From JAIBJN01 sp963825255 (GTDB lineage: Bacteria > Actinomycetota > Thermoleophilia > Gaiellales > Gaiellaceae): a DNA stretch of 64,000 nt. The notes under the pieces are model-generated. The model was not told the origin of the DNA. It worked only from the letters and a program-made list of their open reading frames with translations, and searched no databases. The stretch is taken from assembly GCA_963825255.1 (NCBI GenBank), contig CAWGSF010000001.1:570686-634685 (forward strand), in the 5' to 3' direction. The translations under genes were made by a program, and so were the position numbers. The number at the start of each line of letters is the position of its first letter. The stretch's first letter is position 1. Positions 40,803 through 49,798 of the stretch are shown here, piece after piece.

Positions 40803-40840
40803 GGCTTCGGACGCGGGTTCGATTCCCGCCGCCTCCATCG
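40803..40840. repeat. Direct repeat attR-like (copy of tmRNA 3' end)
   Basis: Identical over 38 bases to 30476-30513. It is preceded by unrelated sequence, so it is only the tail of a tmRNA gene and marks the right edge of the island. Confidence 0.85.
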
Positions 40841-40942
40841 TTGGCTCAACGGAGCCCTTCTTGGAGCCGGTCGATGGAAAGACTTCAGTCGGCCGGTTCA
40901 AGAGCAGCTCGAGGCACCCGGCTTCGTCGTCCCCTAGTGGGA

Positions 40943-40948
40943 TAGCGT
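40943..40948 (+). promoter_or_regulatory. -10 box of the amino-acid dehydrogenase gene
   Basis: TAGCGT ends 8 bases before the ATG at 40957, a leaderless pattern. Confidence 0.35.
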
Positions 40949-40956
40949 GCGCCCCC

Positions 40957-42042
40957 ATGTCCGTCCTCGAGCGCGACGACGCACCTCCCGCACGCGTGAT
41001 CGAGATCGACGAGCCGGAGGTCGGCCTCGACGCCGTCGTCGTCATCGACCACGAGCTCTTCGGGACCTCGGCAGGCGGGACGCGGATGGTCCCGGACGTG
41101 ACGACCGACGAGGTGGCCCGCCTGGCACGCGCGATGACGTGGAAGCTTGCGGTCTGCGGCGTCCCCTATGCGGGCGCGAAGGCGGGGATCCGGTTCGGCG
41201 AAGGCGATCGCGCGGCCGTGCTCGGAGCGTATCTCGCACGCGTGGGCGAGTGGCGGGACTTCTTCCTCACGGGGCCTGACATGGGAACGCACCCAGAGGA
41301 CTTCCTCGCCCTCGAGCCCGAGGGGAGCGCGACGCCCATCTGGGCTCGCACGCACGAGGGGATGGGGATGGACGACCTGGCGGTCGGACACGGGATCAAG
41401 GGCGCGGCGACGGTCGCCCTCGAGCGACTCGGCCGGCCCTTCGAGGGCGCGCGCGTGGCGATCGAGGGGTTCGGAAAGGCAGGCGCCGGCACCGCCCGCG
41501 CGTGCGCTCGCTCCGGCGCGCTCGTGGTCGCGGTGAGCACGATCGACGGAACGCTCGTCGATCCGGCCGGGCTCGACGTGGACGAGCTGCTCGCTCTCCG
41601 CGTTCGCCACGGTGACGCGTTCGTCCGCCACGGGAGCACGCCCGCCCAGCCGCGCGAGGCGCTCTTCGCGGTCGAGTGCGACGTGCTCGTCCCGGGAGCG
41701 CGTCCACACGTCATCGCTCCCGGGTCTGCGTCCGAGCTTCGCTGTGCGGCAGTCGTGCCGGCGGCCAACGTCCCATACGCTCCGGGCGCGACGGACGCCC
41801 TCTCGGACTGCGGGATCCTCGCCTTGCCGGACTTCGTGACGAACGCAGGAGGCATCCACCTGTACGAGGCGCCCGAGTGTCGAGACGATCCGGCCCGTTG
41901 CCTGGCGGGAGTCGAGCGGCTGGTCGGCGAGACGACGCGCCGCCTCCTGGCCGCGGCCGACGCCGACGGCGTCACTCCCACACAGGCTGCGCTCGGGATC
42001 GCCCGCACCTTCCTGAGGACGGCACGGACAACGCCGGACTGA
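40957..42042 (+). CDS. Glu/Leu/Phe/Val dehydrogenase family protein
   Basis: Reversible NAD(P)-dependent oxidative deamination of an amino acid. From the ATG at 40957 there are 361 residues, the length of leucine/phenylalanine/valine dehydrogenases rather than glutamate dehydrogenases. GTSAGGTRMVPDVTTDEVAR and GVPYAGAKAGIRFG (catalytic Lys) form the substrate side, FLTGPDMGTHPEDF carries the second acidic residue, and VAIEGFGKAGAGTARACARS is the cofactor motif. VPAANVPYAPGATDALSDCG and LPDFVTNAGGI close the domain. It is the first chromosomal gene right of the island. Confidence 0.88.
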   Translation: MSVLERDDAPPARVIEIDEPEVGLDAVVVIDHELFGTSAGGTRMVPDVTTDEVARLARAMTWKLAVCGVPYAGAKAGIRFGEGDRAAVLGAYLARVGEWRDFFLTGPDMGTHPEDFLALEPEGSATPIWARTHEGMGMDDLAVGHGIKGAATVALERLGRPFEGARVAIEGFGKAGAGTARACARSGALVVAVSTIDGTLVDPAGLDVDELLALRVRHGDAFVRHGSTPAQPREALFAVECDVLVPGARPHVIAPGSASELRCAAVVPAANVPYAPGATDALSDCGILALPDFVTNAGGIHLYEAPECRDDPARCLAGVERLVGETTRRLLAAADADGVTPTQAALGIARTFLRTARTTPD

Positions 42043-42085
42043 CGTCCGTGAGCGGTGAGCGTTCGCAGTGGGCTAGGGTCCACCC

Positions 42086-42241
42086 GTGTCCGACGCCGAG
42101 CACGAGCTCGAGGGCGGCGGCGAGCATGAAGTCACCCCGCTCGATCACGGCGATCCCTTGCCCACGGCCATGCTCCGCCACCGCGTTCGGCACGCCGCCG
42201 CCGCCGGGGCCACGAATCGCGCCACCCCTTGCCCTATGTGA
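42086..42241 (+). CDS. Small ORF, possible remnant of a gene start
   Basis: GTG at 42086, 51 residues (SDAEHELEGGGEHEVTPLDH, then GDPLPTAMLRHRVRHAAAAG), stop at 42241, 2 bases before the convergent permease stop. A TAGGGT box ends 6 bases before the GTG, the same leaderless pattern as at real genes nearby. It has no recognised family and looks like a cytoplasmic N-terminus without its body. Could also be chance. Confidence 0.3.
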   Translation: MSDAEHELEGGGEHEVTPLDHGDPLPTAMLRHRVRHAAAAGATNRATPCPM

Positions 42242-42243
42242 TC

Positions 42244-44620
42244 TCAGGCGTAGCGAAGCGCCTCTCCGGGCCGGAAGCGGACCGCGCGGCGGACCGGCAG
42301 CAGCATGATCAGGAGCGCGAGGACGATCGTCCCGACGAGGGCGAGCACGATGTTCCAGGGCGGGAACACGAACTGGATGCGCACGTCGACGACCTCCCAG
42401 ACCAGCCAGACGAGGAAGCGTTCGAGCGCGTAGCCGATCGGGATGCCGAGCAGCCAGCCGGCGAGCGCGAGCACGACGCCCTCGGTCGCGAAGATCCGCC
42501 GGACGTCACGTGCCCGCGCGCCGATGCAGCGGAGGATGCCGATCTCGCGCGTGCGCTCGAGGATGCTCATCGTGATCGCGTTCGCGAGCGCGACCATGCT
42601 GATCGCCACGATCAGCAACCCGAACACGGCGATCGTCGTCGTGATCGTGCGGTTGGCGGCGACCTCGTTGCGCTCTTCGACGTACGTGATCTCGCCCCCC
42701 ATCTGGTACCCGAGTGTGTTGAGCCGGTCCTCGAGCCGGGTGAACGTGCGGTCGACGACTGCCTGCTCGGGCGAGGTCGTCTTGATCCAGTAGGTGCTTA
42801 CCCCCGTGGGCTCGTGCAGCAGCGAGCGAAGTGTCGTGAGCGGGACGAACAGGACGGTGCCGTCCTCCTGGCGGTTGTTCGCGATCCCGACGATCCGGAA
42901 GCGAGGCGGCGCCGGCCGCGGTCGAGAGCGTCACGCGGTCGCCGACCTCCGTGCCGGTGCGCTCGGCCAGATTGCGCTCGATCACGGCGACCCGGTCGCG
43001 TGCCTGCTCCTCGGCGGCCGTGAACCAGCGCCCGTCGGTCGTGTCGAGGCGGATGAGCGGCTCGCGCGGCACGCCCCAGACGAATGCCTCTTCGCCGGAG
43101 AGCTCGACGTCGTTGACGAGTGCCGGCTGCGCCTCGGCGACTCCTGGGGTCGAGCGGATTGACCTGGGCGGCGCGCTCGTCGAAGGGCGTGCCCCCGCCG
43201 GTCCAGATGCGGATCTCCTCGATGTGCTCGCCCCAGGCTGCGCGGGTGGCCTTGGTCGCCGCCGCCGCGAGCCCCATGATCGCGAGCAGGTTGCCGACGG
43301 CGAGCGCGACGACGAGGGCCGTCGCGAGTGTCCGCCGCTTGCGTCGGCCGACGCCGCGCAGGCCGATCTGCATCGTCCGCGGCAGGAAGCGGACACGCCG
43401 CAGGAGCCGGTCGCCGGCGTCCTGGCTGCCGACGGCGGAGCCGGTCGACTCGAGCGCCTCGCGCAGGTCGACGCGGGTACCGCGCCGGATGGCGGGCAGC
43501 GCGGCGAGGGCCGGGCCGAGCACGCCGATCAGGGCCGCGACGGCGACCACGGTCAGGTCGACGCCGAAGCCGACGTCGATTGCGAAGAAGGTCGAGCCGA
43601 AGAACGAGGCGAGCAGATTCGAAAGCAGGATGCCGAGCGCGATTCCCACCAGCGTGCCGATGGCACCGAGCAGGAGTGCCGTCTTGAGGTACACGAGCGC
43701 GACCTGCCGGCGGCGGGCGCCGACCGCCCGCATGATTCCGATCTCGCCCGTCTGCTCGGAGACGAGCGTCGTCATCGTGTTGGAGATCAAGACCAGCGCC
43801 GAGAGGAGCGCGAGCAGCGTGATCACGCCGAAGAAGTCGACGAACAGGTCGGAGTCCTCCTTGCCCGGCCAGTCACCGGGCGCGCGCACCTCGGGCAGGC
43901 CCGAGAAGCCCGTGAAGCCGGGCATACCCGCGAGCGACTCGCGCACCGCCTCGATCGTGCTCGAGACCGAGGCCGCACTCGTATCCCGGAGCCGGAAGGC
44001 GAGCTCGCCGTACCCCGGCTCGCCGCTCAGCGCGGCGACGGTCTCCGCGGTCGCGTAGAGGACGACGACATCGTCGTCCGCGACCTGCCGGCCGCCGCCG
44101 AGGTTCAGTCGCCTCGCCGCTGATCGCGTAGCTTCCCCTCCGCACCGCTCGGGCCGACGACGCGAGCGACGTCGCCGGTGCGACCCTCGTACATGCCCTG
44201 GTTCGCGTTCTGCACGTCGACGAGGACCTCGCCTCGCGCGGGCGCGGCGCCGGACGTGACGCGGACGACGTCGACCGCCTGGCGGGCGAAGTCGCGGACG
44301 CCGATCAGCACGGCCGGCGCGCGGCGCTCGCCCACGTACACCCGCGTCTGGACCTCGCTCCGGGCCTCGACCGCCTCGACGTTGGGGAGCGCCGCGAGCG
44401 AGGCGAGCTGAGCATCGGAGAGGGGCAGGGGTCTCGTCGACACCGTCAGGTGCGCCAGCCGCTCGGCCCGGACCTCCGACTGCATCGAGCGGTCGATCAG
44501 CTCGGGCACGGCGAAGATCGAGATGCTCGCGACGGCGAGCGCGAGCGTCAGGATCGAGAAGAGCGCTCGCGCCTTCCGTCGGGTCAGGTCGGTGACCGAC
44601 TTGCGCAGCAGCGCCGACAC
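42244..44620 (-). CDS. MacB/FtsX-type ABC transporter permease, four frameshifts
   Basis: Begins at 44620 (SALLRKSVTDLTRRKARALF, one helix ILTLALAVASISIFAVP), then a large extracytoplasmic domain, a first three-helix FtsX module (GVITLLALLSALVLISNTMT, with EQTGEIGIMRAVGARRRQVA) and, after a second extracytoplasmic domain, the last FtsX module (ITMSILERTREIGILRCIGA). Four single bases (about 44128, 44109, 43145, 42901) must be dropped to join the parts; with these removed the protein has 790 residues, right for a double-module permease. The joins read AISGEA, LNLGGGRQVADDD, GVAEAQPALVNDVEL and FRIVGIANNRQEDG. It is just behind its ATPase. Confidence 0.82.
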
Positions 44621-44632
44621 CGTCGTGCCACC

Positions 44633-45274
44633 TCAGCCGGCGACGACGACGCCGTCGCGAATGGTGACGATGCGGCTCGCGCGCCGCGCGAGCTCGCGGT
44701 CGTGGGTCACGTAGAGAACGGTCTTCCCCTCGCCGTTCAGCCGCGCGAGCAGCTCGAACATCTCCTCTGCGGTGACGCTGTCGAGGTTGCCCGTCGGCTC
44801 GTCGCCCACGATCAGCTTCGGATCGGCGGCGAGCGAGCGCGCGATCGCGACCCGCTGCTGCTCGCCACCCGAGAGCTCGGCGGGCAGGTGGTCGAGCTTG
44901 TCGCCGAGCCCGACCAGCTCGAGGTTGTGCCGTGCCCGCTCGAAGCGCTCCCGCTTCGAGCCGCGCCGGGCGAAGTCGAGCGGCAGCACCGCGTTCTCGA
45001 GCGCCGACAGCGTCGGCAGCAGCTGGAAGAACTGGAAGATGATCCCGACGTTCGCGCCGCGCCAGACGGCGAGCTGCTCCTCGCTCATCTCGTCGAGGCG
45101 CTGCCCGTCGACCGTGACCGCCCCCGCCGTCGGCCGGTCGATCCCGGTGATCAGGTTGAGGATCGTCGTCTTGCCGCTCCCCGACGGGCCCACGACGGCG
45201 ACCATCTCGCCCGTGCCGATCGCGAGGTCGACGCCGCGCAAGGCGCGGTAGTCGACCTTGCCCATCCGGTACAC
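44633..45274 (-). CDS. MacB-like ABC transporter ATP-binding protein
   Basis: 213 residues. Walker A GPSGSGKTTILNLITGID, Q-loop FQFFQLLPTLSALENAVLPL, signature LSGGEQQRVAIARSLA, Walker B LIVGDEPTGNLD and YVTHDRELARRA place it in the LolD/MacB group that exports lipids, peptides or drugs with FtsX-type permeases. The expected N-terminus (LIELAGVEKVYRMGKVDY) continues about nine codons above the GTG at 45274 but no ATG, GTG or TTG exists before an in-frame TAG; CTG at 45299-45301 is the only candidate. The permease follows after 12 bp. Confidence 0.85.
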   Translation of the reverse strand: MYRMGKVDYRALRGVDLAIGTGEMVAVVGPSGSGKTTILNLITGIDRPTAGAVTVDGQRLDEMSEEQLAVWRGANVGIIFQFFQLLPTLSALENAVLPLDFARRGSKRERFERARHNLELVGLGDKLDHLPAELSGGEQQRVAIARSLAADPKLIVGDEPTGNLDSVTAEEMFELLARLNGEGKTVLYVTHDRELARRASRIVTIRDGVVVAG

Positions 45275-45301
45275 CTTCTCGACGCCCGCGAGCTCGATCA
45301 G

Positions 45302-45617
45302 CGCGCGCGAGGTCTATGAGCCTCGGTCGTCTCGCTCGGCGCGCCTACCTGATCCTCACCAACGTCTCGGTGCGCACAACCACCTCCCTCCGGAGCCAGA
45401 CGAGCATCCCACGGACGCCTGCGCCCGGCCATCAGGGAGGCCGCTCATTCGCTTACGGCCAACTACGGACGGGGCCGTGAGTTCCTTCCTCATGCGGTTC
45501 CTTACTCCATGCGGCCTTCATCGCTCGAAGAGGGAGCGCATCACAATGGCCACGGCTAGCTGATTGCTGCCGAGCGTGGGAAGCGAGTCTCGCGGGGTTC
45601 AGGTGCCCGAGGATGCG
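45302..45617. other. Gene-free stretch between ABC exporter and binding-protein genes
   Basis: About 316 bases. Short open frames on both strands show no family or ribosome site. It should hold the promoter of the ABC exporter (minus strand), but I see no clear -35/-10 pair. Confidence 0.5.
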
Positions 45618-46754
45618 TCAATCCTCGATCGGCAAGACCGTCAGCGGCTCGAAGTCGCCGTTTCGAACGGTGAGCCGTGTGGCGCGTCTCACGTCGATGT
45701 CTCCGTTCTCGTCGAAGCTCCAGCGACCGAGGAGACCGTCGAAGTCGCGGGTCGCGAAGGCGGCCTGGGTGATGGCATCGCGGTCGGCGCGGCCGACGCG
45801 CTCGATCGCCTCGAGGATCACCCCGGTCGAGTCGTAGGCAGAGGCGGCGTAGCACTCGGGCTCGAGCCCGAAGCGCTCGACGTAGCGTTCGTGGAACACC
45901 CGACCTCGTCCTTCGAGGAGCGCCGGCGGAACGCCTCCGAACGTGATCAGAGTGCCTTCGGCGTGTGCGCCGGCGTCGCGGATGAAGGCGTGCTCGAACA
46001 GCGTGTCGGGCCCCATCATCGTCACGGCCGGCGCGGCGGTACGAACGTCACGCCACAGCGGTCCGGCGCCGTTTTGAATGATGCCGCCGTAGAAGACGAG
46101 GTCAGCGCCGCTCCCGGCGATCGTTTGAGCCAGCGCCTCGTACTCGAGCTGCTTCGGCACGATCCCGACTGGCGCCTCGACGGGCTCGACGCCCAGTCGC
46201 TCGCACGCATCGGCGAACGGCAAGGCGACGCCACGACCACACGGCTCGGTGTCGTGAAGGACGAACACGCGTCGTGCGCCGAGCTCGGCAGCCCACTGCG
46301 CTGCGAAGAGGCCCTGAAGATCGTCGCTGAGCGCGGTGCGAAGGTAGTTGCGACGGCCCGTCGGGTAGTGCTTGTCAGGCTCACCCGGCCCGAACGGCTT
46401 CGTCAGGCCGGGGTAGGTGTTGCAGGGCGAGATCATCAGAAGAGGGCCCGCCGCGTTGGTGATTGGGATCGAGTAGGGCGCAGCGTCGGTATCGAGCGTG
46501 CCGATGTAGGCGAGCACGTCGGCTTGGGCGGCGGCGTAACGAGCGTTCGCCTGCTCGCGCGCCGCGTCCCAGGAGCCCCGCTCCTCGCTCCCTCCGTCCA
46601 GGTCCTCGTACACGACCGGCACGCCGCACACGCGATCTCCGCCGTCTTCCAGTCGCATCCTGATCGCGTTGACGATCGAATCGCTCTGGCCGATCGACGA
46701 CCCACTTCGCGTGAGGCTCGACACGATCCTCACCTGCTCAGCGAAAGCGTTCAT
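45618..46754 (-). CDS. Branched-chain amino-acid-type solute-binding protein without signal peptide
   Basis: 378 residues, the LivK/ANF-receptor fold: VRIVSSLTRSGSSIGQSDSI, MRLEDGGDRVCGVPVVYEDL, IGTLDTDAAPYSIPITNAAG, RVFVLHDTEPCGRGVALPFA and SAYDSTGVILEAIERVGRAD. Unlike transporter subunits it begins right at the first strand, with no signal peptide or lipobox; only 30 bases separate it from the gene upstream, leaving no room for one. It is therefore either a cytoplasmic ligand sensor or a 5'-truncated gene. No permease or ATPase of the Liv type is nearby. Confidence 0.78.
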   Translation of the reverse strand: MNAFAEQVRIVSSLTRSGSSIGQSDSIVNAIRMRLEDGGDRVCGVPVVYEDLDGGSEERGSWDAAREQANARYAAAQADVLAYIGTLDTDAAPYSIPITNAAGPLLMISPCNTYPGLTKPFGPGEPDKHYPTGRRNYLRTALSDDLQGLFAAQWAAELGARRVFVLHDTEPCGRGVALPFADACERLGVEPVEAPVGIVPKQLEYEALAQTIAGSGADLVFYGGIIQNGAGPLWRDVRTAAPAVTMMGPDTLFEHAFIRDAGAHAEGTLITFGGVPPALLEGRGRVFHERYVERFGLEPECYAASAYDSTGVILEAIERVGRADRDAITQAAFATRDFDGLLGRWSFDENGDIDVRRATRLTVRNGDFEPLTVLPIED

Positions 46755-46784
46755 CTCAAGTCGATTCCGCTGCCGAACACCGGC

Positions 46785-47663
46785 TCACGGTACGACAACC
46801 TGCTTGGTGCGGGTGCGGGACAGAGTCGCCGGACCCGCCACAGCCACCACGACTCCAGCCGCGAGGATCAGCAGCGCGGCAAGGATCAGGAAGGGCTGAG
46901 CGATCTGGTCGTCGAGGGGCTCGAAGAAGACCGTCAGGCCCAAGTTGATTGCCGCGTGAGCCAGAACCACGATCAGGAGGCTCCCGCCGGTGCCGTTGTA
47001 CATCCAGGTGAGGATGATCGAGAGGCCGATGGTGAAGAGGATCCACGGGGCGAAGAGGCTGAGCGGGCGGATGTCCGTTCCGAGCAGGTACAGGGGCAGG
47101 TGCCACACACCCCACACCACGCCGAGGACGACGCTTGCGCCCAGGGCGCTCCGGCGAGCTTGCAGGCGTGGCAGAGCAAACCCACGCCAGCCGAGCTCCT
47201 CGCCCCCCGCACTGCCCGGGAAGATGAAGAGGATGAACAGGGCGACGGCCCCGGGGATCGTCACGGTGACATCCGGAGATTGGCCTCCGAGCAAGACGCT
47301 CACGCCGACGGCGCCGAGGGCAAGGGTTGACACCAGCGCGACCGCAACCCACCAGCCAACACCGACTCGCCAGATAAGAAGCCGATGAAGCAGCCCCCGT
47401 ACTCCGGCTCGGCCGTGCAGCACGGCGACGAGCAGAATGGCAACCGACGAAGGCACGAGCGATCCCAGAAGCAGGAGAACGAAACCCGGGCCCGTGGGAG
47501 AGCTATCTCCGGAGACCACGAGCGGTAGCCACAGAAGCCAGGAAATCGTGTAGGCGAGGAGGAAGAAGCTTGCGAGCGGATGCTGCTCGATCAGGCTCGA
47601 GAGGCGAGATTTCGTTGACACGGTTGTGTTGGGCTGCGTGTCATGGACAACGACGGTCTGCAT
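46785..47663 (-). CDS. CPBP-family intramembrane metalloprotease (CAAX-like)
   Basis: From the ATG at 47663 (GGAAGGAG 6 bases upstream) 292 residues with about eight helices. The catalytic motifs are GGEELGWRGFALPRLQ (EExxxR), VVWGVWHLPLYLLG (the H of the second motif) and VVLAHAAINLGLTVF (the H/N of the last). The family processes prenylated or peptide substrates in the membrane and often gives bacteriocin self-immunity. The frame is open to an ATG at 47825 that also has a GAGAGGAG site; this would add 54 Pro-rich residues. Confidence 0.85.
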   Translation of the reverse strand: MQTVVVHDTQPNTTVSTKSRLSSLIEQHPLASFFLLAYTISWLLWLPLVVSGDSSPTGPGFVLLLLGSLVPSSVAILLVAVLHGRAGVRGLLHRLLIWRVGVGWWVAVALVSTLALGAVGVSVLLGGQSPDVTVTIPGAVALFILFIFPGSAGGEELGWRGFALPRLQARRSALGASVVLGVVWGVWHLPLYLLGTDIRPLSLFAPWILFTIGLSIILTWMYNGTGGSLLIVVLAHAAINLGLTVFFEPLDDQIAQPFLILAALLILAAGVVVAVAGPATLSRTRTKQVVVP

Positions 47664-47837
47664 GGTTCGCTCCTTCCGTGTGGGGGACTCGCTCGTCCTT
47701 AGGCCAGGTCGACATGTGCATCCATCCGGTGGCGGTTCCCGGCCCGCGGGCGGTGGGGCCGATGCTTGCGGGTTCATCGGCTCTCCAGGCTCGTTCTGGA
47801 TAACGCGCGTCTTGACGGATGGCATCAGGTGCTCCTC

Positions 47838-49399
47838 TCAGTTCTGGGGCTGGAGATCGAGGGGCTCGCGAGCCTCTTCGGCCTCCCGCGCGTCGAGGTC
47901 GCGGGCGGGCAGGAAGCGGAGCACCATGATGGCCGTGGCGGCCGCAAGTGCTGCCGCGATCAGGAGGCCGATGCCCATCGCATGGGTGAAGGCGTCCCCG
48001 GTCCTGCCAAGCAGCTGGGAAGCCGCGTCCGGTGGGAGCTGGCCGGCGATCGCGCTGGCAGCACCAACCGAGTTCTCGGCTTGAGCCTGCGCTTCTGGCG
48101 GCAGGGCGCCCAGCGAGCCTTCGACTTCGTTGGAGTAGAGGGAGCTGACGAGCGAGCCGATCACAGCCACGCCGAACGCTCCGGAGATCATGCGCGCGAC
48201 GGTGTTGGTGGCGGAGGCAACGCCCGACTTGGCGGCCGGTACCGCGCCTACCACTGCTTCCGTAGCGGGAGCCATCACCCAGCCCATCGCCAGGGTCAGC
48301 CCGAAGAACCAGGCAGCAAGCGCGTATGCGCTGGTGCTCGGCTCCCAGAGCAAGGTCAGCAGCCAGGGCGAGAGCCAGGCCGGCCAGTCCTGTCGCGACG
48401 ACGCGGGCGATTCCGAGGTGCAGCACCGCCTTGCTCGACGAGCCCGGCGCCCATCATCAGGCCGAGCGCCATCGGGCTCATGATCGCGCCCGCTTCGATC
48501 GCGCTATAGCCGTGGACGAACTGCAGGTACTGGGTCAGCGCGAAGATCGCCCCGAGGAGGGCGAAGAAGGCGACGCTGACCGCCGCGGTGCCCACGCTGA
48601 AGCGGCGGCTTCGGAAGAAGTTGAGGTCGAGCATCGGCTCGTCGATACGTCGCTCCCACCAGACGAATGCGGTCAGGAGAACGACACTCGCAGCGAGCGA
48701 TCCCAGGACGAGCCCGCTGAGCCAACCCCTCTCGGGCGCCTCGATGACGGCGTACACGAGGATGCTGAAGCCGGCCGTGGAGAGCGCAGCCCCGAGCAGG
48801 TCGAAGGAGCCTGGCCGGGGGTCGCGACTCTCGGGCACGTAGCGGACGCCGAGCAGCAGCGCGACGGCCGCGAACGGCACGTTGACGAGGAAGACCGACC
48901 ACCAGTCGAACCACTCGAGCAGGAGCCCGCCCGCAAGCGGGCCGAGGCCGATCCCGACTGCCGCTAGCGCTGCCCAGATGGCGATCGCCTTGCCGCGCTC
49001 AGAGGCCGTGAAGACGTTCGCGATGATCGAGAGGGTCGCGGGCATGATCAGAGCGGCACCGACGCCCATCGCCGCGCGCACGACGATTACCCCATCGGAC
49101 GAGTCGACGACGAGGGCGCCGAGGCTGGCGAGCCCGAAGATCGACACGCCCGCCTGGAGAGCCAGCTTGCGTCCGAAACGGTCGCCGAGCGTGCCGAATA
49201 CGAGCAGCAGGCCCGCGAAGACGAGGAGATACGAATCGACCATCCACTGCAACTTCGAAGGAGAGGCGTCGAACTCGTCCTGCAGCGTCGGCAGAGCGAC
49301 GTTGAGGATCGTGGTGTCGAGCCCGATGATTACGAGGCTCAGCGACAGCACGCCGAGCGTCTTCCAGCGGCGGGCGTACTGGACGGAATCGATCGTCAT
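47838..49399 (-). CDS. MFS drug exporter, EmrB/QacA (14-helix) type, two frameshifts
   Basis: Proton-driven multidrug exporter. The first 11 helices include LGVLSLSLVIIGLDTTILNV, motif A GTLGDRFGRKLALQAG and motif C-like GIGLGPLAGGLLLEWF. Single extra bases at 48436 and 48363 break the frame; between them it reads SKAVLHLGIARVVATGLAGL, and after them LLTLLWEPSTSAYALAAWFF to the end at 47838. The corrected protein has 519 residues, right for 14 helices. Its ATG overlaps the stop of the small gene upstream (ATGA). Confidence 0.87.
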
Positions 49400-49674
49400 C
49401 AGTCTGCACTCCTTTCAGGGACGAAGTTCTGCGGCTGCGCACGCATCGGGTCGCGGAAGCAGAGGCCTCGCCCGGACGCGTACGCAAACGGGTGGTAGAA
49501 GGCATCGAGCGCGCAAGCGCCCGGGACGTCGAGGTGGAACTCTTCGTCGAGCTTCTGGTCGGCGACGGAGACCTTGACACGGCCGGCCGTTCGACTCCAG
49601 AAGAGCGAGACCGTGAGGCCGTCGCACTCCCGGCTTGCGAGTTCTTTCCAGTCGTTGATGGCGGTGGCGATCAC
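49399..49674 (-). CDS. Small uncharacterised protein before the MFS exporter
   Basis: 91 residues from the GTG at 49672-49674, which has GGAGG 6 bases upstream; a longer form from 49740 is possible. IATAINDWKELASRECDGLT, VSLFWSRTAGRVKVSVADQK, FHLDVPGACALDAFYHPFAY: a small soluble alpha/beta protein, family not assigned. It is coupled to the MFS gene by ATGA and shares its promoter region with the divergent LAL regulator, which probably controls both. Confidence 0.65.
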   Translation of the reverse strand: MIATAINDWKELASRECDGLTVSLFWSRTAGRVKVSVADQKLDEEFHLDVPGACALDAFYHPFAYASGRGLCFRDPMRAQPQNFVPERSAD

Positions 49675-49723
49675 GATCGACCTCCGTTGTCCGGTGACTT
49701 CGGAGGGATCGTCTGCGGCGTCT

Positions 49724-49765
49724 GGGTGAGCTGACTTCACCCGACGACGAGATCACCCTGGGTGA
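49724..49765. promoter_or_regulatory. Nested GGGTGA inverted repeats, candidate operator
   Basis: The hexamer GGGTGA occurs four times in 42 bases: GGGTGA 49724-49729 and its complement TCACCC 49737-49742; then TCACCC 49753-49758 and GGGTGA 49760-49765, giving two perfect inverted repeats (7-base and 1-base spacers). They lie between the divergent MFS operon and the MalT-like regulator. MalT itself binds short G-rich asymmetrical boxes, so this is a good candidate binding array. Confidence 0.55.
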
Positions 49766-49798
49766 ATCGACGGCGGGTGCGATGTACGCTCCTTGGTC

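Larger units (their letters stand above)
30514..40840. mobile_element. Genomic island integrated at the tmRNA 3' end, no integrase seen
   Basis: About 10.3 kb between the two 38-bp repeats. The left copy completes the functional tmRNA; the right copy is only the 3' fragment. Inside are a flavoprotein, a LAL regulator, an MMPL transporter, a membrane hydrolase and two small membrane proteins, then about 850 bases without a convincing gene. I find no integrase, recombinase, relaxase or excisionase, so the element is probably a remnant or a cargo block that was moved in trans. Its cargo is a diverged copy of the locus at 52.6-61.2 kb. Confidence 0.75.

Noticed and set aside
45258..45563. A 101-codon plus-strand ORF
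   Set aside because: It starts inside the opposite-strand ATPase gene, has no ribosome site and no family resemblance.
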